Program-made: the position numbers and the translations under genes
Assembly: GCA_013368315.1 (NCBI GenBank)
Contig: JAACJM010000020.1
Coordinates: 496,001-560,000, forward strand
DNA from: Tetrapyrgos nigripes
Lineage: Eukaryota > Basidiomycota > Agaricomycetes > Agaricales > Campanellaceae
Direction of reading: 5' to 3'
Length of the DNA: 64,000 bases
The notes under the pieces: generated by a model
Databases searched by the model: none
Seen by the model: only the letters and a program-made list of their open reading frames with translations
What the model was told of the DNA's origin: nothing
Shown: piece after piece, positions 36,683-58,950 of the stretch
Numbering within the stretch: position 1 is the stretch's first letter
Layout of the letters: every line of letters starts with the position of its first letter

Positions 36683-37759
36683 TTACCCAACAACCAACTT
36701 CATAACGCCATCGTTCCAATCCATGACCAAACCCTTAAACCACACCTTTCCCAACAAAAAATCGATCCTCTTGACACCCTCTGCTCGTTCCCTCTCCACA
36801 GCTTCCAACGAACCCACTGCTTTACACCTTTTGGTGAAAACCTTTGCTACAGCAGTTTCCTCTGCAAGAGTGAGTTTAGCCCAATCGAGTTGGGAAATAC
36901 GGGTATGCAGAGACTTGTGGATGGTGTATAGAATGTCTGCGACTGTTATAGGTGGGTGTGGTTGGTGACCGAGAACAGACGGGGACCCATAAGGAGAACC
37001 AAGTCCGCCCGAACCGATAGGAATAACGCCCGGACTAGCTGGGTTGACGTTTTGAGGATTGTAAACCACATCCATAGGCCACTGTGGAATCAAATCACAA
37101 ACGATCCTCAGCCTATTAATGGGAGGCCTAGTGGCGGGCATTAAAATATACTCGTAAGGAACTGGAACGGTTTGTGTCATGGGTGGAGGAGAAACGACTT
37201 GGAGAGGGTTAAAATCATGAGCGGAGAGGTCGAGGAGGAGTTGGCCTGAAAAGGTTTGAGCGTTTAGCCAGGGGTGTAGTTCGAATTGGGATGGGGTGAG
37301 AGGGGAGCCGTAGATTTGGGGGCCCCAAGGGTCGTCTTCGGGGACGCCGAGGCCTAGGTAGGGAGAAGTGGGGGTGGTGCCTCCGAAGGAACGACGCCGG
37401 GAGTGGTGGGGGAAGTAAGGGTTCGGGTCTGGGGTTAAGAGAGCGGATGAAGGGGGAGGGAAGAATGGGGAAGAAGGGGGAGGACCATGCCAGGAAGGAA
37501 GACGAGGACGGAAAACGTCGCCGTCTGTGTAGACGGGTTGGTAGTCAAAGTTGGGGGTGCCGGGGAAGGGGACGGCGGGGAAAGGGATGGCAGGGCCGAG
37601 TTGGGGGGAAGGGGGAGGGAGGGGGCTGTTCCCGGAGTAAGGGGAGCCGTACAAAGAGGCACTAGGAATAAATGGGGAGGCCTGGGGGGAGACGTGGGGA
37701 TTTACATAACCGGAAGCGAGATAAGCAGGCGGGGGGGAGTAGACGTAAGGCTGGGACAT
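36683..37759 (-). CDS. DUF6699-like Pro-rich protein
   Basis: A single exon of 358 residues. The N-terminal 200 residues are Pro/Ser/Tyr-rich and probably disordered. The C-terminal part is a conserved-looking globular domain: RLRIVCDLIPQWPMDVVYNP, PPITVADILYTIHKSLHTRI, FTKRCKAVGSLEAVERERAEG and RIDFLLGKVWFKGLVMD. This resembles DUF6699, a domain of unknown function common in Agaricomycetes; the family name is from memory of the pattern. It is divergent from the PHD/MYST gene with 63 bp between the two ATGs. A decayed relative of the same domain lies at 61320-61496. Confidence 0.75.
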   Translation of the reverse strand: MSQPYVYSPPPAYLASGYVNPHVSPQASPFIPSASLYGSPYSGNSPLPPPSPQLGPAIPFPAVPFPGTPNFDYQPVYTDGDVFRPRLPSWHGPPPSSPFFPPPSSALLTPDPNPYFPHHSRRRSFGGTTPTSPYLGLGVPEDDPWGPQIYGSPLTPSQFELHPWLNAQTFSGQLLLDLSAHDFNPLQVVSPPPMTQTVPVPYEYILMPATRPPINRLRIVCDLIPQWPMDVVYNPQNVNPASPGVIPIGSGGLGSPYGSPSVLGHQPHPPITVADILYTIHKSLHTRISQLDWAKLTLAEETAVAKVFTKRCKAVGSLEAVERERAEGVKRIDFLLGKVWFKGLVMDWNDGVMKLVVG

Positions 37760-37822
37760 TTCATTGGATTGTGCGCCGCTGGATTGCTTTTATCGTTATA
37801 TAGCCAAACAAGAACAAATACG

Positions 37823-43570
<5,748 letters not shown>

Positions 43571-44356
43571 AGGAGGTGAAGCGGAAGAAGGAGCAGAACT
43601 CGACGAAGCCTTGCGCGAAATGAACATCATACCAGCAGATTCAAATGCCCGTACGTCTCCTTGTTTCTCTCTCCCTCATCCATCATAACTGACAATTTCC
43701 CCATACTCAGTTGAACCAATATTCGAATCCCTCTCCTACTGCGCCTCTCTTCACCCCGACCCTCCAAGCTCAGAATACGACGACGACGACGAAGAAGATC
43801 AATTCGCCGACGCCGACGGTGCGAATGGCTTTGAAACTTTTACTGGATCAGAACAAGAAGAATTATCTGCAGTCGGGAGGGTGCGCAGTGATTTTATTAA
43901 TGATAATCGATATGCTCCATATTAAAACGCAACGGACAGGCTGCGTTGGAACATTTGGAGAGTATTATTGTTTATCCTGAGGGTGTGAAGAGGCCGGAGG
44001 GTCATGATGATGGTGAAGACGACGCAGAGAAGGAGAAGAGCGAGGAGAAGAAGGATGAAACAAAAACAACTTGATCTAAGTGACGACGAAAAGAATCAAA
44101 AGTACGCTGTATCTAATTATCACGAATGTAAGCTGTCTCTTGCTGGCTCGTTACATTTTGCGCGGCGTCTACATACCCAGCGAGAAATCCGGGAAAGATT
44201 AAGAACGAGACATAGAATAACAGTACATCCATGATTGCATACTGATAAATAGATTATACATAAGACAATCCAGTCCCGGAGTGTTAGCTTATGCTGAGAA
44301 ACCCTCAACAGTACCTCTCTCTCTTCAACACTATTATCCGTTGTTTATGATTCATA

Positions 44357-45718
44357 CTATGATGACTCGCTCTCCAACGCAAGAGCCTGTTCCAAATCAT
44401 CGTCATCAGGAAGAACAGTCGGTGGTGGTGGAGTTCCATATGCTACTCGTTGTGCGAGGATGGCTAGCCACGGACACAAAAAAAAAAAAAGAAAAGTCAC
44501 ATTGAGCAAACGAAGATATCCATGGACCGATTCATTGTCAAGAAAACTCACCAACATCCACAGAAAGCTGAAAGATAGCGCATACTTTGAATTGAAGTGG
44601 CGAGTTTTGTAGGAAAAAGTAGACAGTCCTGTGTACACATTACATTCCATCAACTAAACGCATAGGTTGAGAAATAGGCAACAGGTTTATACGCACTTGT
44701 AACTATCTCCACCAAACCAGCCCAGCAGTGTAGACGTGCGAAAACCGTAGAGTGAACGCTGCTTGTAGTTACTGTGTTGAGTTGAGGTTAGGCAGAAGTA
44801 TGTGGAAAGTAACAGAAAAAATTGGTTGGAAATAACGCACCTAATCAACTGAGGTATGGGCAATGTGCTTTCCAAACCTAGTGCACAGAAGCCTAGGATG
44901 GATATATAGACCTCTGAATGGTTGAAGACGAGGAAGATGATAGCTTGACATAGTCTGCATAAGAGAGAAGGAGGCAAGGCAAGGAAGAAAAGAAAAGTCA
45001 GACTCAAATACTTCACGAGAGCAAGCAGGGTATACGCACATCAACCCAGCCAAAAATTCGATATACTGCACATAATTATTCCACTGCCAAAACGATAGAG
45101 GACGTGTCTTGAGACCTAGGGATTCTGGACTTGTTTTGGGACGGTAGAGGATGCATATGTATAGCAGGGCGAGCTGGGAGGTTAAAGAGAAGACAGAAGG
45201 AGTAAGAATAATGAAAAACGAGACAGTCTGTCTGACACACCTGCGCCAATATCATCAATATACTCTGAACTAATAACGCAGTCTCGAATTTACTACCCAG
45301 CCAGAAGAAACATCGGGTTATGTTTGCTATTAACCTGAGAGCAGAGAGCAGAGATTGGAAGGGGAAGAAGACCTCGAATTAGGCGCGTATGATTCACAAG
45401 AAAGTCAGACAAGCAGCAGCAGGCAATGGCCAGCGGGCATCCTTCCATCCATCCAGCCCTCACGCCGCAATCGAAATGAAGTACTTGGAAACACGTACAA
45501 GATCGCACAAACGTCTCTTGAGAATCCTGTCGCGTCTCTAGAAGCGGTCGCTTCAGCTATGTAGGACAGAAGTATATGTCATTGCACTTGACTGACTTTT
45601 TCTTGACGATGGAATATGCTTGATCTGCGTAGACCAACGGAGGGCCGACGGCCATACCAATGGAAGCGAGGAGGGATATCCAGTTTGTGCTAGACGAGGG
45701 TATCGGTTCTGCAGACAT
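44357..45718 (-). CDS. PQ-loop membrane protein (Any1/SLC66A2 family)
   Basis: The ATG at 45718 starts MSAEPIPSSSTNWISLLASI. Spliced exons then give two PQ-loop repeats: VGPPLVYADQAYSIVKKKDA with TGFSRDVCAIL, and LPIPQLISNYKQRSLYGFR. Seven or so hydrophobic helices include LALLYICILY, LCQAIIFLVFNH and VYISILGFCALGL, ending GTPPPPTVLPDDDDLEQAL. The closest known family is yeast Any1 / animal PQLC1 (SLC66A2), endomembrane proteins linked to phospholipid asymmetry. Key introns: the acceptor TTCTAG before AGACGCGACAGG (KDATGFS), a 135-bp intron at about 45352-45486, and the join LIS|NYK. Of the genes in the inserted segment this is the only complete one. Confidence 0.8.
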
Positions 45719-45941
45719 GATGGTGTTTAGAAGAGGACGGGAACACTTGCTGTGTGCCGCCTTATTACGCGACTGTAATCGCCTATTACAAAGGCTACAT
45801 GTCATGTAATTGAAGATTCAAGTTACTATGTATCGTAAAGTACAGCTCAGTAAAAAGCAGCAGTGATATACACTATGTAAAAAACTCGTAGGGAAAAAAA
45901 AACAAATCGTATGCAAAATCCACATCATAACATCAAGTTTC

Positions 45942-48900
45942 TCATTTGAATCCATCAGCAACCCAAGAACCGCTCAAATCAGAAGGCTTTGAATCAGCTG
46001 GAGGTGGCTTCCCGAATATGCCCCCTCCAAATGGTGAAGGCACGTTTCCAGTATTTCCAGGAGGTGTCGCAGGCGCTGTCGATTTGGGCCTGAAAGACGA
46101 GAAGCCGACGAACCCACTGGGTAGCGACAGTCCTCCTCCTCCACTACCACCACCACCCCCTGTACTGGGACTCGGACTTCCAAGGAGCCCAGGTTTTACA
46201 TCAGGAGCCTTCCCTTTCCCCTTCTGGTCGGCTTTCGGTGGAGTATTCGGCAAAGGTCCCCAGTCAAACTTGGGTGGTGGTGGTGACGATGGTAAGGCTA
46301 GTTTACCAGTTGGTGCTGAAGGACTCTCAAACCCACCAGGTGAAGGAGAAGGACCATCGAGAAGTGTACTCTGATTTGGGCTCTTCTTGAGATGTATCAC
46401 TCCGTGTTCCCTCTTGTGACCTCCCCCACGTCTCTCTGCAGCGACTGGCGTCGTAACTTGGAATCTGTCTTCCGGGAAGTTATTCCAGTCCATTTCAGGA
46501 GGTTGATAGTTGGCACCGAGGTGTAAGGGAGTATTGAATTGAATACCTCCTCCACCTGCACCAACACTACCACCAGCCATATGCGTAGCTGGCGTTCCAC
46601 CCATATTAAACGCGACTGGAGGCGCTTTCGCTTCTTTTGCCTTTTCGTTGAGAAGTGGCTCAGTTCTGGCAGCGAGTAGGACCGTCTTCAGCTTGTGAGC
46701 CGATCTCTCCGCATTGAGGGCTGCAGCTGTGGTAACCGCGACATCGGGAGTGATATTCCAAGGACGTTTTGATAGTGTTCCATTTTGTGCAGAGGGTCCA
46801 GGCGATCTGAAACGCCCATTAGGCTTCGGGCTGGCTCTAGGTGATGATGAAGAGGCAGGTGACAGGTCAAGCTTGGCAACTCGTTTAGATAGGTAGTCAA
46901 CATCGTCCATCTGTTTTTGAATCGCAATGTCAATGTTGCGGTATGTACGATTTATGACGTCCAGGGTTGGAGCTCTGCAAAGAGGTGTCAGAATGAATGC
47001 ACAAAAAAGATCTAAAGAAATACTCACCGGAACGCCGGTTTACCGGAATTAATCTCACTGAGCCTCTTTTTGTAAGCCTTCAACCGGTCTTCCAACTGAC
47101 TGACACGAGTATCGACAGCTCGGATGCTCCTCCGTAATTGCGTCTGATTCTCCTGATGCTCAGGACCAAGGGTTCGTAATTTGAGCATCTTGGAAAACTC
47201 ATTGTCGGCCTGGGCTTTGTTGAATCGAGCAACCTCTTCGCGGCGGGTATTGGCTGTAAAAAAGGTTAAGACTGGATAAATACCGAGAAAGAGCGAATGT
47301 ACCTTTAATCATTCCCTTATGAAGATCCTCTAAAGCTGTCTGCAGGGTCTCCCTCTTTTTATTGATCTCCTCAACGTCTTTCTGGAAAGTCACCAGGACT
47401 TGGCCGAATTGGGCCATATCCGCCAACCCCCACTTACTAGCATCACCAAGATCCTCCTTTCTTCGTGAGCCACTGGCACTTTTACCCAACGCTTCCCGCT
47501 TTGCGGCAGCACGTTCTGCCAATTGCCGAAGCTAAAACACCAAAATTAGCCAGCTGTCAGAAAATAGCATAAGAGTATGATGCAACTTACGTCGTCCAGT
47601 TCTTTAGCGATGGTGATACATAAAAGAACACATTCCTGCTGCATGCCCTCTTGGTACTGCTGCAATGAAATTGAATTGCCAGGTGTACCGAAGCCAATGG
47701 GTACACCAGGCATACCTGCAATTCCAGGTGACGCGGGTTTCGGTTTTGGTGTTGTAGGCGCTTCCATTCCGGGTCTTCCAAGCATCAGTGGAGCTGGAGA
47801 AGCTGACGGTGCTGCTGCAGGTGACCCAAATAGATTGGAATTCATGCCTGGAACTGGTTTCCCTGGAGGCGGATTGAAGTTGGGTAATTTTGGCTGCTGT
47901 TCCCCAGACAAACCTCCAGCACTCATAAGAGGCGAGCCGATCGTTGCAGGGCTAATTGTTGGAGTGGGTGGCATTGCTGCAGGCAAGATGCTTGGAGCTG
48001 ATAAAGGAGCACCGGGTTTACCAAACGCTGAGGGTGATGGCGCGAAGGGCTGCTTGAAGAACGAATTGGGTGTTGATGCTGACGGCGTTGATCCAGCTGG
48101 GACTGGTGAGGCCCCACGCGGCATTATGAACACGCCAGAAGAACTGGCATCTCCGGTTGTATTGACAGGTGCAGGCGGGATGCTGGGAGAGCCGAAGGGC
48201 TTGACGCCGAATGAATTGCCGGAGTTCGAAGGCGCTGAAGAAGTAGAGGCGGGCGTGGAAGAGAGATTTGTCAACGGTGTACTCAGCAAAGGCGCAGGTT
48301 TGCCACCAAACAGAGAAGGTGGTGTGGATGAGAGTTCAGGGGTAGTGGAAGTAGCCATGAAAGAGGAAAGGAGAGGAGGAGTTTTTGGTCTTTTCGTAGA
48401 GGGTGTCTTGGAATCCTCAGAGTCCTCGACGGTGGTAGTTTTGGTGGGGAGAATGCCGAACGGAGGTCTAGGAGACGCAGGGCGGGGTTTATGCTGAACA
48501 GGTTTGATTTCAAGAGGCGCTCTCTTAGGTGTCAATTGTTCATCCTCCTCTTCTTCCCCGGATAATGATAAAGGTGTGCTGGCCAGAGGGGAACTGCGCG
48601 TAGGGCGAGTGCTAGGTCTTGTGCCACCCAGACTTAATGACGCTTGAGAAACTGGTGCAGGTGAGGCGACGACAGGTGCAGACACATCTTGCGATTTAGT
48701 AGGTGAACCGGGAGGCGTTGTACTTTCCTCTCTGATCGTTGATAACCTAGACGAGTCTGACTCATCGTCTTCAGAGGATACATCGGAGGCAGCAGGTGAT
48801 TGTTCTGACGTGACCTTAATCGAAGGTCCCTCTTGCTGAGGAGTGTTAGAACGAGACCGAGAAGGCGGTAGAGGGATTTGATCTGGAGAAGGTGAGCCGG

Positions 48901-51538
48901 TCCTATCAGTCTCTTCTTCTTCCTCTTCTTCGAAATCAGAATGTTCTGAAAGAAAAGAACCATCTGAGTCCTCCCCATGCTCATCGTATTCGTCCTCTGC
49001 TTCAGCTTCTTCCTCGGAATCCGCCGGTTCTTCACTACTATCGGCATCTTCTCTGGAGACATTGACAAAAGAGCTTGCTTGTGAAGATACCGATTCTGAG
49101 GACGGTTGTGTAGCTAGCTTGCCAAAACCTTCATCCTCTGGAGGCGGCGTGAGCGGAGGTTCTACTTTGTCTTTGCCTTTACTGGCTTCATCCTTTGGAG
49201 GTGGAGAAAACACAGGAACAGGTGTCTTTTCACGATCACCCGCTTGTTTGGAAGGCACTGGCGCGGCGGATTCCTCAGGTTCGGTGACAGAAGGCGTTTT
49301 GGCCTTTGGACTCCCCTCTTCCTTGACTTCTGTAGCATCAGATGAGCTCTGTGCCTTCTCCTTCGTCACTTCCTCATCTTCGTCCTCCTTCTTAATTTCC
49401 TTCTGCTCCTTTTCGGCTTCCGGTGTTTTCTTGTCCTTTTCTTCATCCTCCTTTTTGCCTTCCGATGTTTCTTTCTTATTATCTTTGAAGAGGTCTCCGA
49501 AAGATTTTCCAGCACCGAGTTTACTGAATGGAGAAGCAGAGCCACTGAATGCACTGAATGCATTGGTGGCAGCTTCAGACGGTTTTTCGGGAGGTGTTGA
49601 AGGAGTCGCCGCAGGCGACGAAGACATACCGAAGCCGAAACCGAGTTTCGAGGTTGAGCCAAAAGTCGGTCCTGGAGCTGACCCGAAACCCGGCTTGGAT
49701 GGAGTCCCGAATGTAGGTGTCGTTGATCCCGAGCCGATTTTGGAGGTAGATCCGAAAGTGGGTGTTGAAGATGAGGTGGATGGAGCGGGAGGTGATGTAG
49801 CCCCAGAGAGAGCAAATGCAGACACAGGTGGCGTTTTATTCTGAGTGGCTTTCAGGAAAGGTGAGTCCTTCGATATCGCAACACCAAATCCACCAAATCC
49901 TGAATCAGGTTTAAAAAAGCTTGCCGAAGAGGGTGTGGGCGTCTGAGCCGGAGGGCTTTTGGCTGGTGGGGTCGATGGAGGTGACGAAGCACTTGGCGAA
50001 GCGACAGGTTGTGGTGGAGGGCTGGCAAATACTGAACCCTGTGACGGCGTTGCTGCAGCGCTTCCTGAGTTACTGGATGACTTGGACTCGGGTGCGGGCG
50101 AAAATGCACTTTTGGCCTCCTGGGTAGGCGCAGGTTTCCCGAAAACCGAGGGTCCAGTGCTTGCAAAACTTGCAAAAGCACCTCCGGTAGGTGGTGTGAT
50201 TGTTTCAGGTTTGGAAGATCCGTTGCCAGCGAAGGGTGAGTGTGATGACGACGCTGCCTCCTGGGTAGACGCGGGCTTGCCGAAAACCGAAGGTCCAGTG
50301 CTTGCAAAACTTGCAAAAGTACCTCCAGCAGGTGGAGCAGTCGTGTCGGGTTTGGGAGATGCGTTCCCAGAGAAGGGTGATTGTGATGATGATGTTGCAC
50401 CGAAAGCTGACGTCCCAGTGGCAAAGCTGGCAAATCCTCCCGACGTATTAGACGTTGTGTTAGATTTAGGTGTGCTTCCCCCGAAGACAGATGGGGATCC
50501 AGCAAAAGCACTAAAACCACCAGTGTTGGAAGCAGGTGTAGGCGGCGCCTTTGTTCCAAATCCAGTTTGACCAAATCCCGGTTGACCGAAAGATGACTGG
50601 CCGAAAGCTGGTTTCCCGAAAGAAGGCTGTCCAAAACCAGAAGAAGGCTGGGTAGAATTAGTGTTACTGCCATCGCCAAATGCAGACTGGGTAGTAGGTT
50701 TCGCTGAGAAAGCTCCGCCACTAAATGCAGAAGGTTGTTCTACAGTTTTGTTACCAAATGCACCTCCAGATGCACCAAAAGCCCCAAATCCTGAAGCAGG
50801 TTTAATAACGCTTCCATTCGATGTAGACTCTGAGGCGTTTTGATCAGAAGAAGTAGCTGAGCTTCCGAAAATTCCACCGAAGGAGCTCTTGGGTTTGCTA
50901 CTGGAGCCATCATCACCTCCCAAGGATAGCCCACCAAAAGAAGGTGTAGAATCAGACATTGATTCATCGGGCGTGCTCGATGAAGGTGGCGCCTTGTTTG
51001 CGTTCGGTGTAGGGGAGCCAAAACCTGCTCCAAAAGGACTAGGATTATTGGAAGCAAATGCACTGAACGCAGATGAAGTAGTAGATGGCTGCGTGAAGGA
51101 AGACTGTCCGAACGCAGAGGGTTGGCCGAAAGTAGATACGGATGCCGGCGTTCCGAATGACGATTGCCCAAAAGTTGGTGCAGAACTCTGCTGACCAAAG
51201 CCGGAGGGCTGCCCAAATACTGATTGGCTTGATGATTGGCTGCCAAAGGCAGATGTCTGTTGTGACTGATCACTAAAAGTAGACGTCTGCTGTGGTTGCC
51301 CAAACACGGACGGCTGTGAACTGGAGGGCTGACTAAAAGCTGGTACTGTTTGCGTTTGACCGAATGCAGACATCGATGGTTGCTGACCAAAGGGGGAACC
51401 CTGACCGAAAGCAGACGTCGAAGAGGTGGTAGAAGCGGGTGCTTGCACAGGAGCAGCAGCAGACGCGACCATCCCTGCATATGGTTGAGAATGCTCGATG
51501 AACCATGCCTGGAGTGTTCCATCATTGAGATACGCATA
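45942..51538 (-). CDS. Nup159/Nup214-like FG nucleoporin, 5'-truncated
   Basis: The cytoplasmic-face nucleoporin that docks the mRNA-export helicase Dbp5. The minus frame enters from the junction reading AYLNDGTLQAWFIEHSQPY, the end of the N-terminal beta-propeller. It continues into a large FG-repeat domain (many SAFGQ, PSFG, SVFG units, 51.4-49.5 kb), an acidic KE-rich stretch, a Ser/Pro-rich region and a C-terminal coiled coil (AKREALGKSA, VTFQKDVEEINKKRETLQ, RVSQLEDRLKAYKKRLSEI). It ends at 45942 after GSWVADGFK. The last exons are short with GT-AG introns (47590-47532, about 47302-47255, 47027-46978). The propeller, about the first 350-400 residues of the family, is missing, because the sequence changes at 51539 to the repeat copy of the MYST gene. 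No start codon or promoter exists for it here. Confidence 0.85.
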
Positions 51539-51540
51539 TG

Positions 51541-56116
<4,576 letters not shown>

Positions 56117-56446
56117 ATATAATTTTGGCAATGGTGTACATACTGTATACACACGAATGTTTGGCAAAAGCATTGATGACAAACAATGGTGCGAACCGTG
56201 ACGGTTGCGATGATGGCGACCCAATCCAGTCCGTCTCGAGCTTCTTATAGCGGTTCGGTCTGTCCCCGTCGTCGAGTCGTACGTCGCTGAAGGACGAGTC
56301 AGTAAAGTGGTAATGCAGCAGTACTCACATATGAACCTTGCTGAACGCAGGGATTCGGGTCTGGACAGCAGTGGTTCGGTCAGTAGTCGATCCGTTCTTT
56401 TTTCAAAATTTTCCGGTTTATTTCAACTCGAGTTTGAATATAACAG

Positions 56447-58096
56447 ACCCCCTTCCAATCACACGTACCAAGTATAAACCACGCTCTTGGTATTCCTGCT
56501 CCATATTCCAGACCACATCCTCAAGACAATAACTATAGAATATCGCCGTCCCCTTCCAATCCCGCCCAGCAGTCCCTTACCTTTTCCGTCTCTGGGCACT
56601 CGCCGCCTCTCAAACGCAAGCACATCGACACAGTCACAAACAACGCCTCAAACAAGCGCAGGAGAGAACCCGATGAGACCCAAGAGTCTTTTGATGAGGG
56701 TGGTGGTCAGGGCGCGAAGCACTGGTCGGACGAGGAAAAGTCCAAACTCTTCAAGTGGCTGATGGGTCCTGGCCAAGACGACCATTGGAATTCTCTACGT
56801 GCAACTAAAAATTCGTGTTTACGCGAGGTTTGTGTCACTCTTTCTGTCTAACCTCATCGGCTTTACCCATTCTCCATCTAGTGTGCGAGTGAAGTCTTTG
56901 GCGGGAAGAAAACGTATCAAGCTTTGAAAGGATGTTACGAACGCAACTTCAATCTCTTCAAACAGATATATTCTTTCGAAACCTTTCATAACCAGAACGG
57001 AACTCTGGGTGTCAATCCAAATCTGAGCGAGGCTGACTCGTTGCGCGAGTATGAACGACGGCTGCAGACTGCGCGAAAGGCTGGCTGTGATGTTGGCAAT
57101 ATTACGGCGAGGACAATAGATAATTGGCATCGGAATGGGTGGTATGAGCTTTTCTATCGCAGGTGAGTGCGTTTGTGTCCTTCATTCTGCGTAACTGACA
57201 ATGGTCATTAATAGATGGCATGGAGACCCTGCAACGACTCGTCCAACCGTAAATCATCGTGGGGTACCTACCAGTGCCAATGGCACAGGTGATGATCCAG
57301 ACGGTGACGATGATCCACCCATGGACTTTCCCGCCGAACCAATGACCATACAGCATAACAATTCGACTGCTCCGCCTTCTGCTCATGACCGTTCCTCGGC
57401 GCCAATCAACTACGTCAACCCTCAAAGTATACAGAATATTCCACCGCCCATATCACCCATCACTACTCCTCTTACCAATGGTATACATCATGCACCTCCA
57501 CCACCACCACCATCACAAACGACATCGAATTCTATAGGTGTCACATCATTAAGCTCTTTAAACTCCTTACCACCTCACAACTCCCCTGCTGCGTCTGCAG
57601 CTACAACCTCCGCAATGGCAACTGGTTCCATACCTCCTCCCAATTTAACGTCTTCTACACCCATCTCGGCATCCATTCCCCCACTACCATCCTCGGCAAC
57701 TTCGTCTTCATCAGACCAGGGTGTCGTCACTCTCACCCTTACCCAGGGAATGATATCATCCTACCTTCATTTCCTCCAGATCCAGACGCAGACTGGTAAA
57801 ATGAAAATGGAATATCTGCGCAAGCGTGAAGAACGAGAAGAACGTGAGAGTGCGGCGAGGCAAAATCTTGAGCGTATCAAGTTGGAGAGGGAGAGGGCGG
57901 AGTTTGAGCATCAGAAGAAGACGTCGACTTCTAAAGAGAAGACGGATCGTGCTATTGTAGGTTCCCATCCAAACTTATCCTCAACTTGAACTGACGAATG
58001 TCCGTCTTTCAGGAGTTGTTATCTAATCATTCCATTGATGCTGGTGTCAGGCAAGCTGCCTCTGACTTTTTAAAACGGATGTTTGCTACGGACTAG
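56447..58096 (+). CDS. SANT/Myb-like DNA-binding protein with C-terminal coiled coil
   Basis: Exons 56447-56827, 56882-57162, 57215-57956 and 58013-58096 give 496 codons; one or more 5' exons between about 56213 and 56400 were not resolved. It contains basic clusters (LKRKH, NKRRREP), a SANT/Myb-like helical region (KHWSDEEKSKLFKWLMG, CASEVFGGKKTYQALKGCY), a second conserved block (AGCDVGNITARTIDNWHRNG, WYELFYRRWHGDP), a long Pro/Ser-rich linker and a charged coiled coil (KMKMEYLRKREEREERESAA). It ends FLKRMFATD. It is probably a nuclear DNA-binding protein; the exact family was not recognised. It follows the MYST gene closely on the same strand in both copies. Confidence 0.75.
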
Positions 58097-58950
58097 ACGT
58101 TGACGATAGATCGATTTTAAAAAGTAGATGGTTTGTTTAACATATAGTTTCTTGGTTATTTGCTATTCTGGCTGTATTGTACCCGTCCTGTTGCTATGTT
58201 TCTATCATCGCTTTCCCGGATTCCATGTATGCACATATCTCGTCCATCTTCTCATCTTCCCCAGCCCTCTCGCAGTCCATAATTATACTCAATGTCAGCA
58301 ATCGAACCACTCACGTCAATCCTTTTTCAAAGTCCTCTTCCCGTTCTGTTTCCGCGATGCGCGACATCTGGACTCGAGCCAGCCGAACTGCTGAGTTTGA
58401 GAAGACTCGAGTTTAAACTCGCTCGGACGATTCGGCCTGCCCTTGCTTGGCAAACTGCAATTTGCCCAATTGCCTCTTACGGAAGCCTATCTAACCCTAT
58501 ACACTCGAGCGCGGACCGAGACCCGGACCACGAATTGCCAATTCAAGCTGGTTGACTTTTTTTGTTTATCAAACCCGATTTGTGAGCGTTTGTCGGCTGT
58601 GTTTCGGCCGGTCTACTTGGGAAACTACTTGCAGTTTCAGATGAACCAGGTTTGCTTTTTTTCTTCTGTTCCTGATCTGTTGATTTACGCTTACAGATTT
58701 CTACCACGTTCAGTTGGGAAATTTAAAGACATCATTTCATGAGAATATTGGTTCGAGTCGGGTTGATATTTGCGTCTACCACGGACAGTAAGTACATACC
58801 CAAATGCCAAGGTCTTGTGTCTATTTCATTACCATGATTTTGCTCTTTTTCGTCCACCCATACCGCTCACCGTAGCACTTGGTATTCCTCAGCGCGCATC
58901 AAGAAACGCATCGCCGCACGCTTCATTTTTCAGCAGCATCTTAGTCCAAC
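58097..58950. other. 3' flank and promoter of the second actin gene
   Basis: CT- and T-rich with short frames only. No gene was seen, and no TATA box could be assigned with confidence. Confidence 0.5.

Larger units (their letters stand above)
43571..51538. other. 8-kb unrelated segment between the direct repeats
   Basis: This segment begins inside a pICln gene (+) and ends inside a Nup159-like gene (-); both lack their 5' parts. It contains the complete PQ-loop gene. Neither end shows inverted repeats or transposon features. Confidence 0.85.

Noticed and set aside
47577..50570. Long plus-strand frames opposite the FG nucleoporin
   Set aside because: They mirror the FG and Ser/Pro repeats; the minus frame has family motifs and correct splices.
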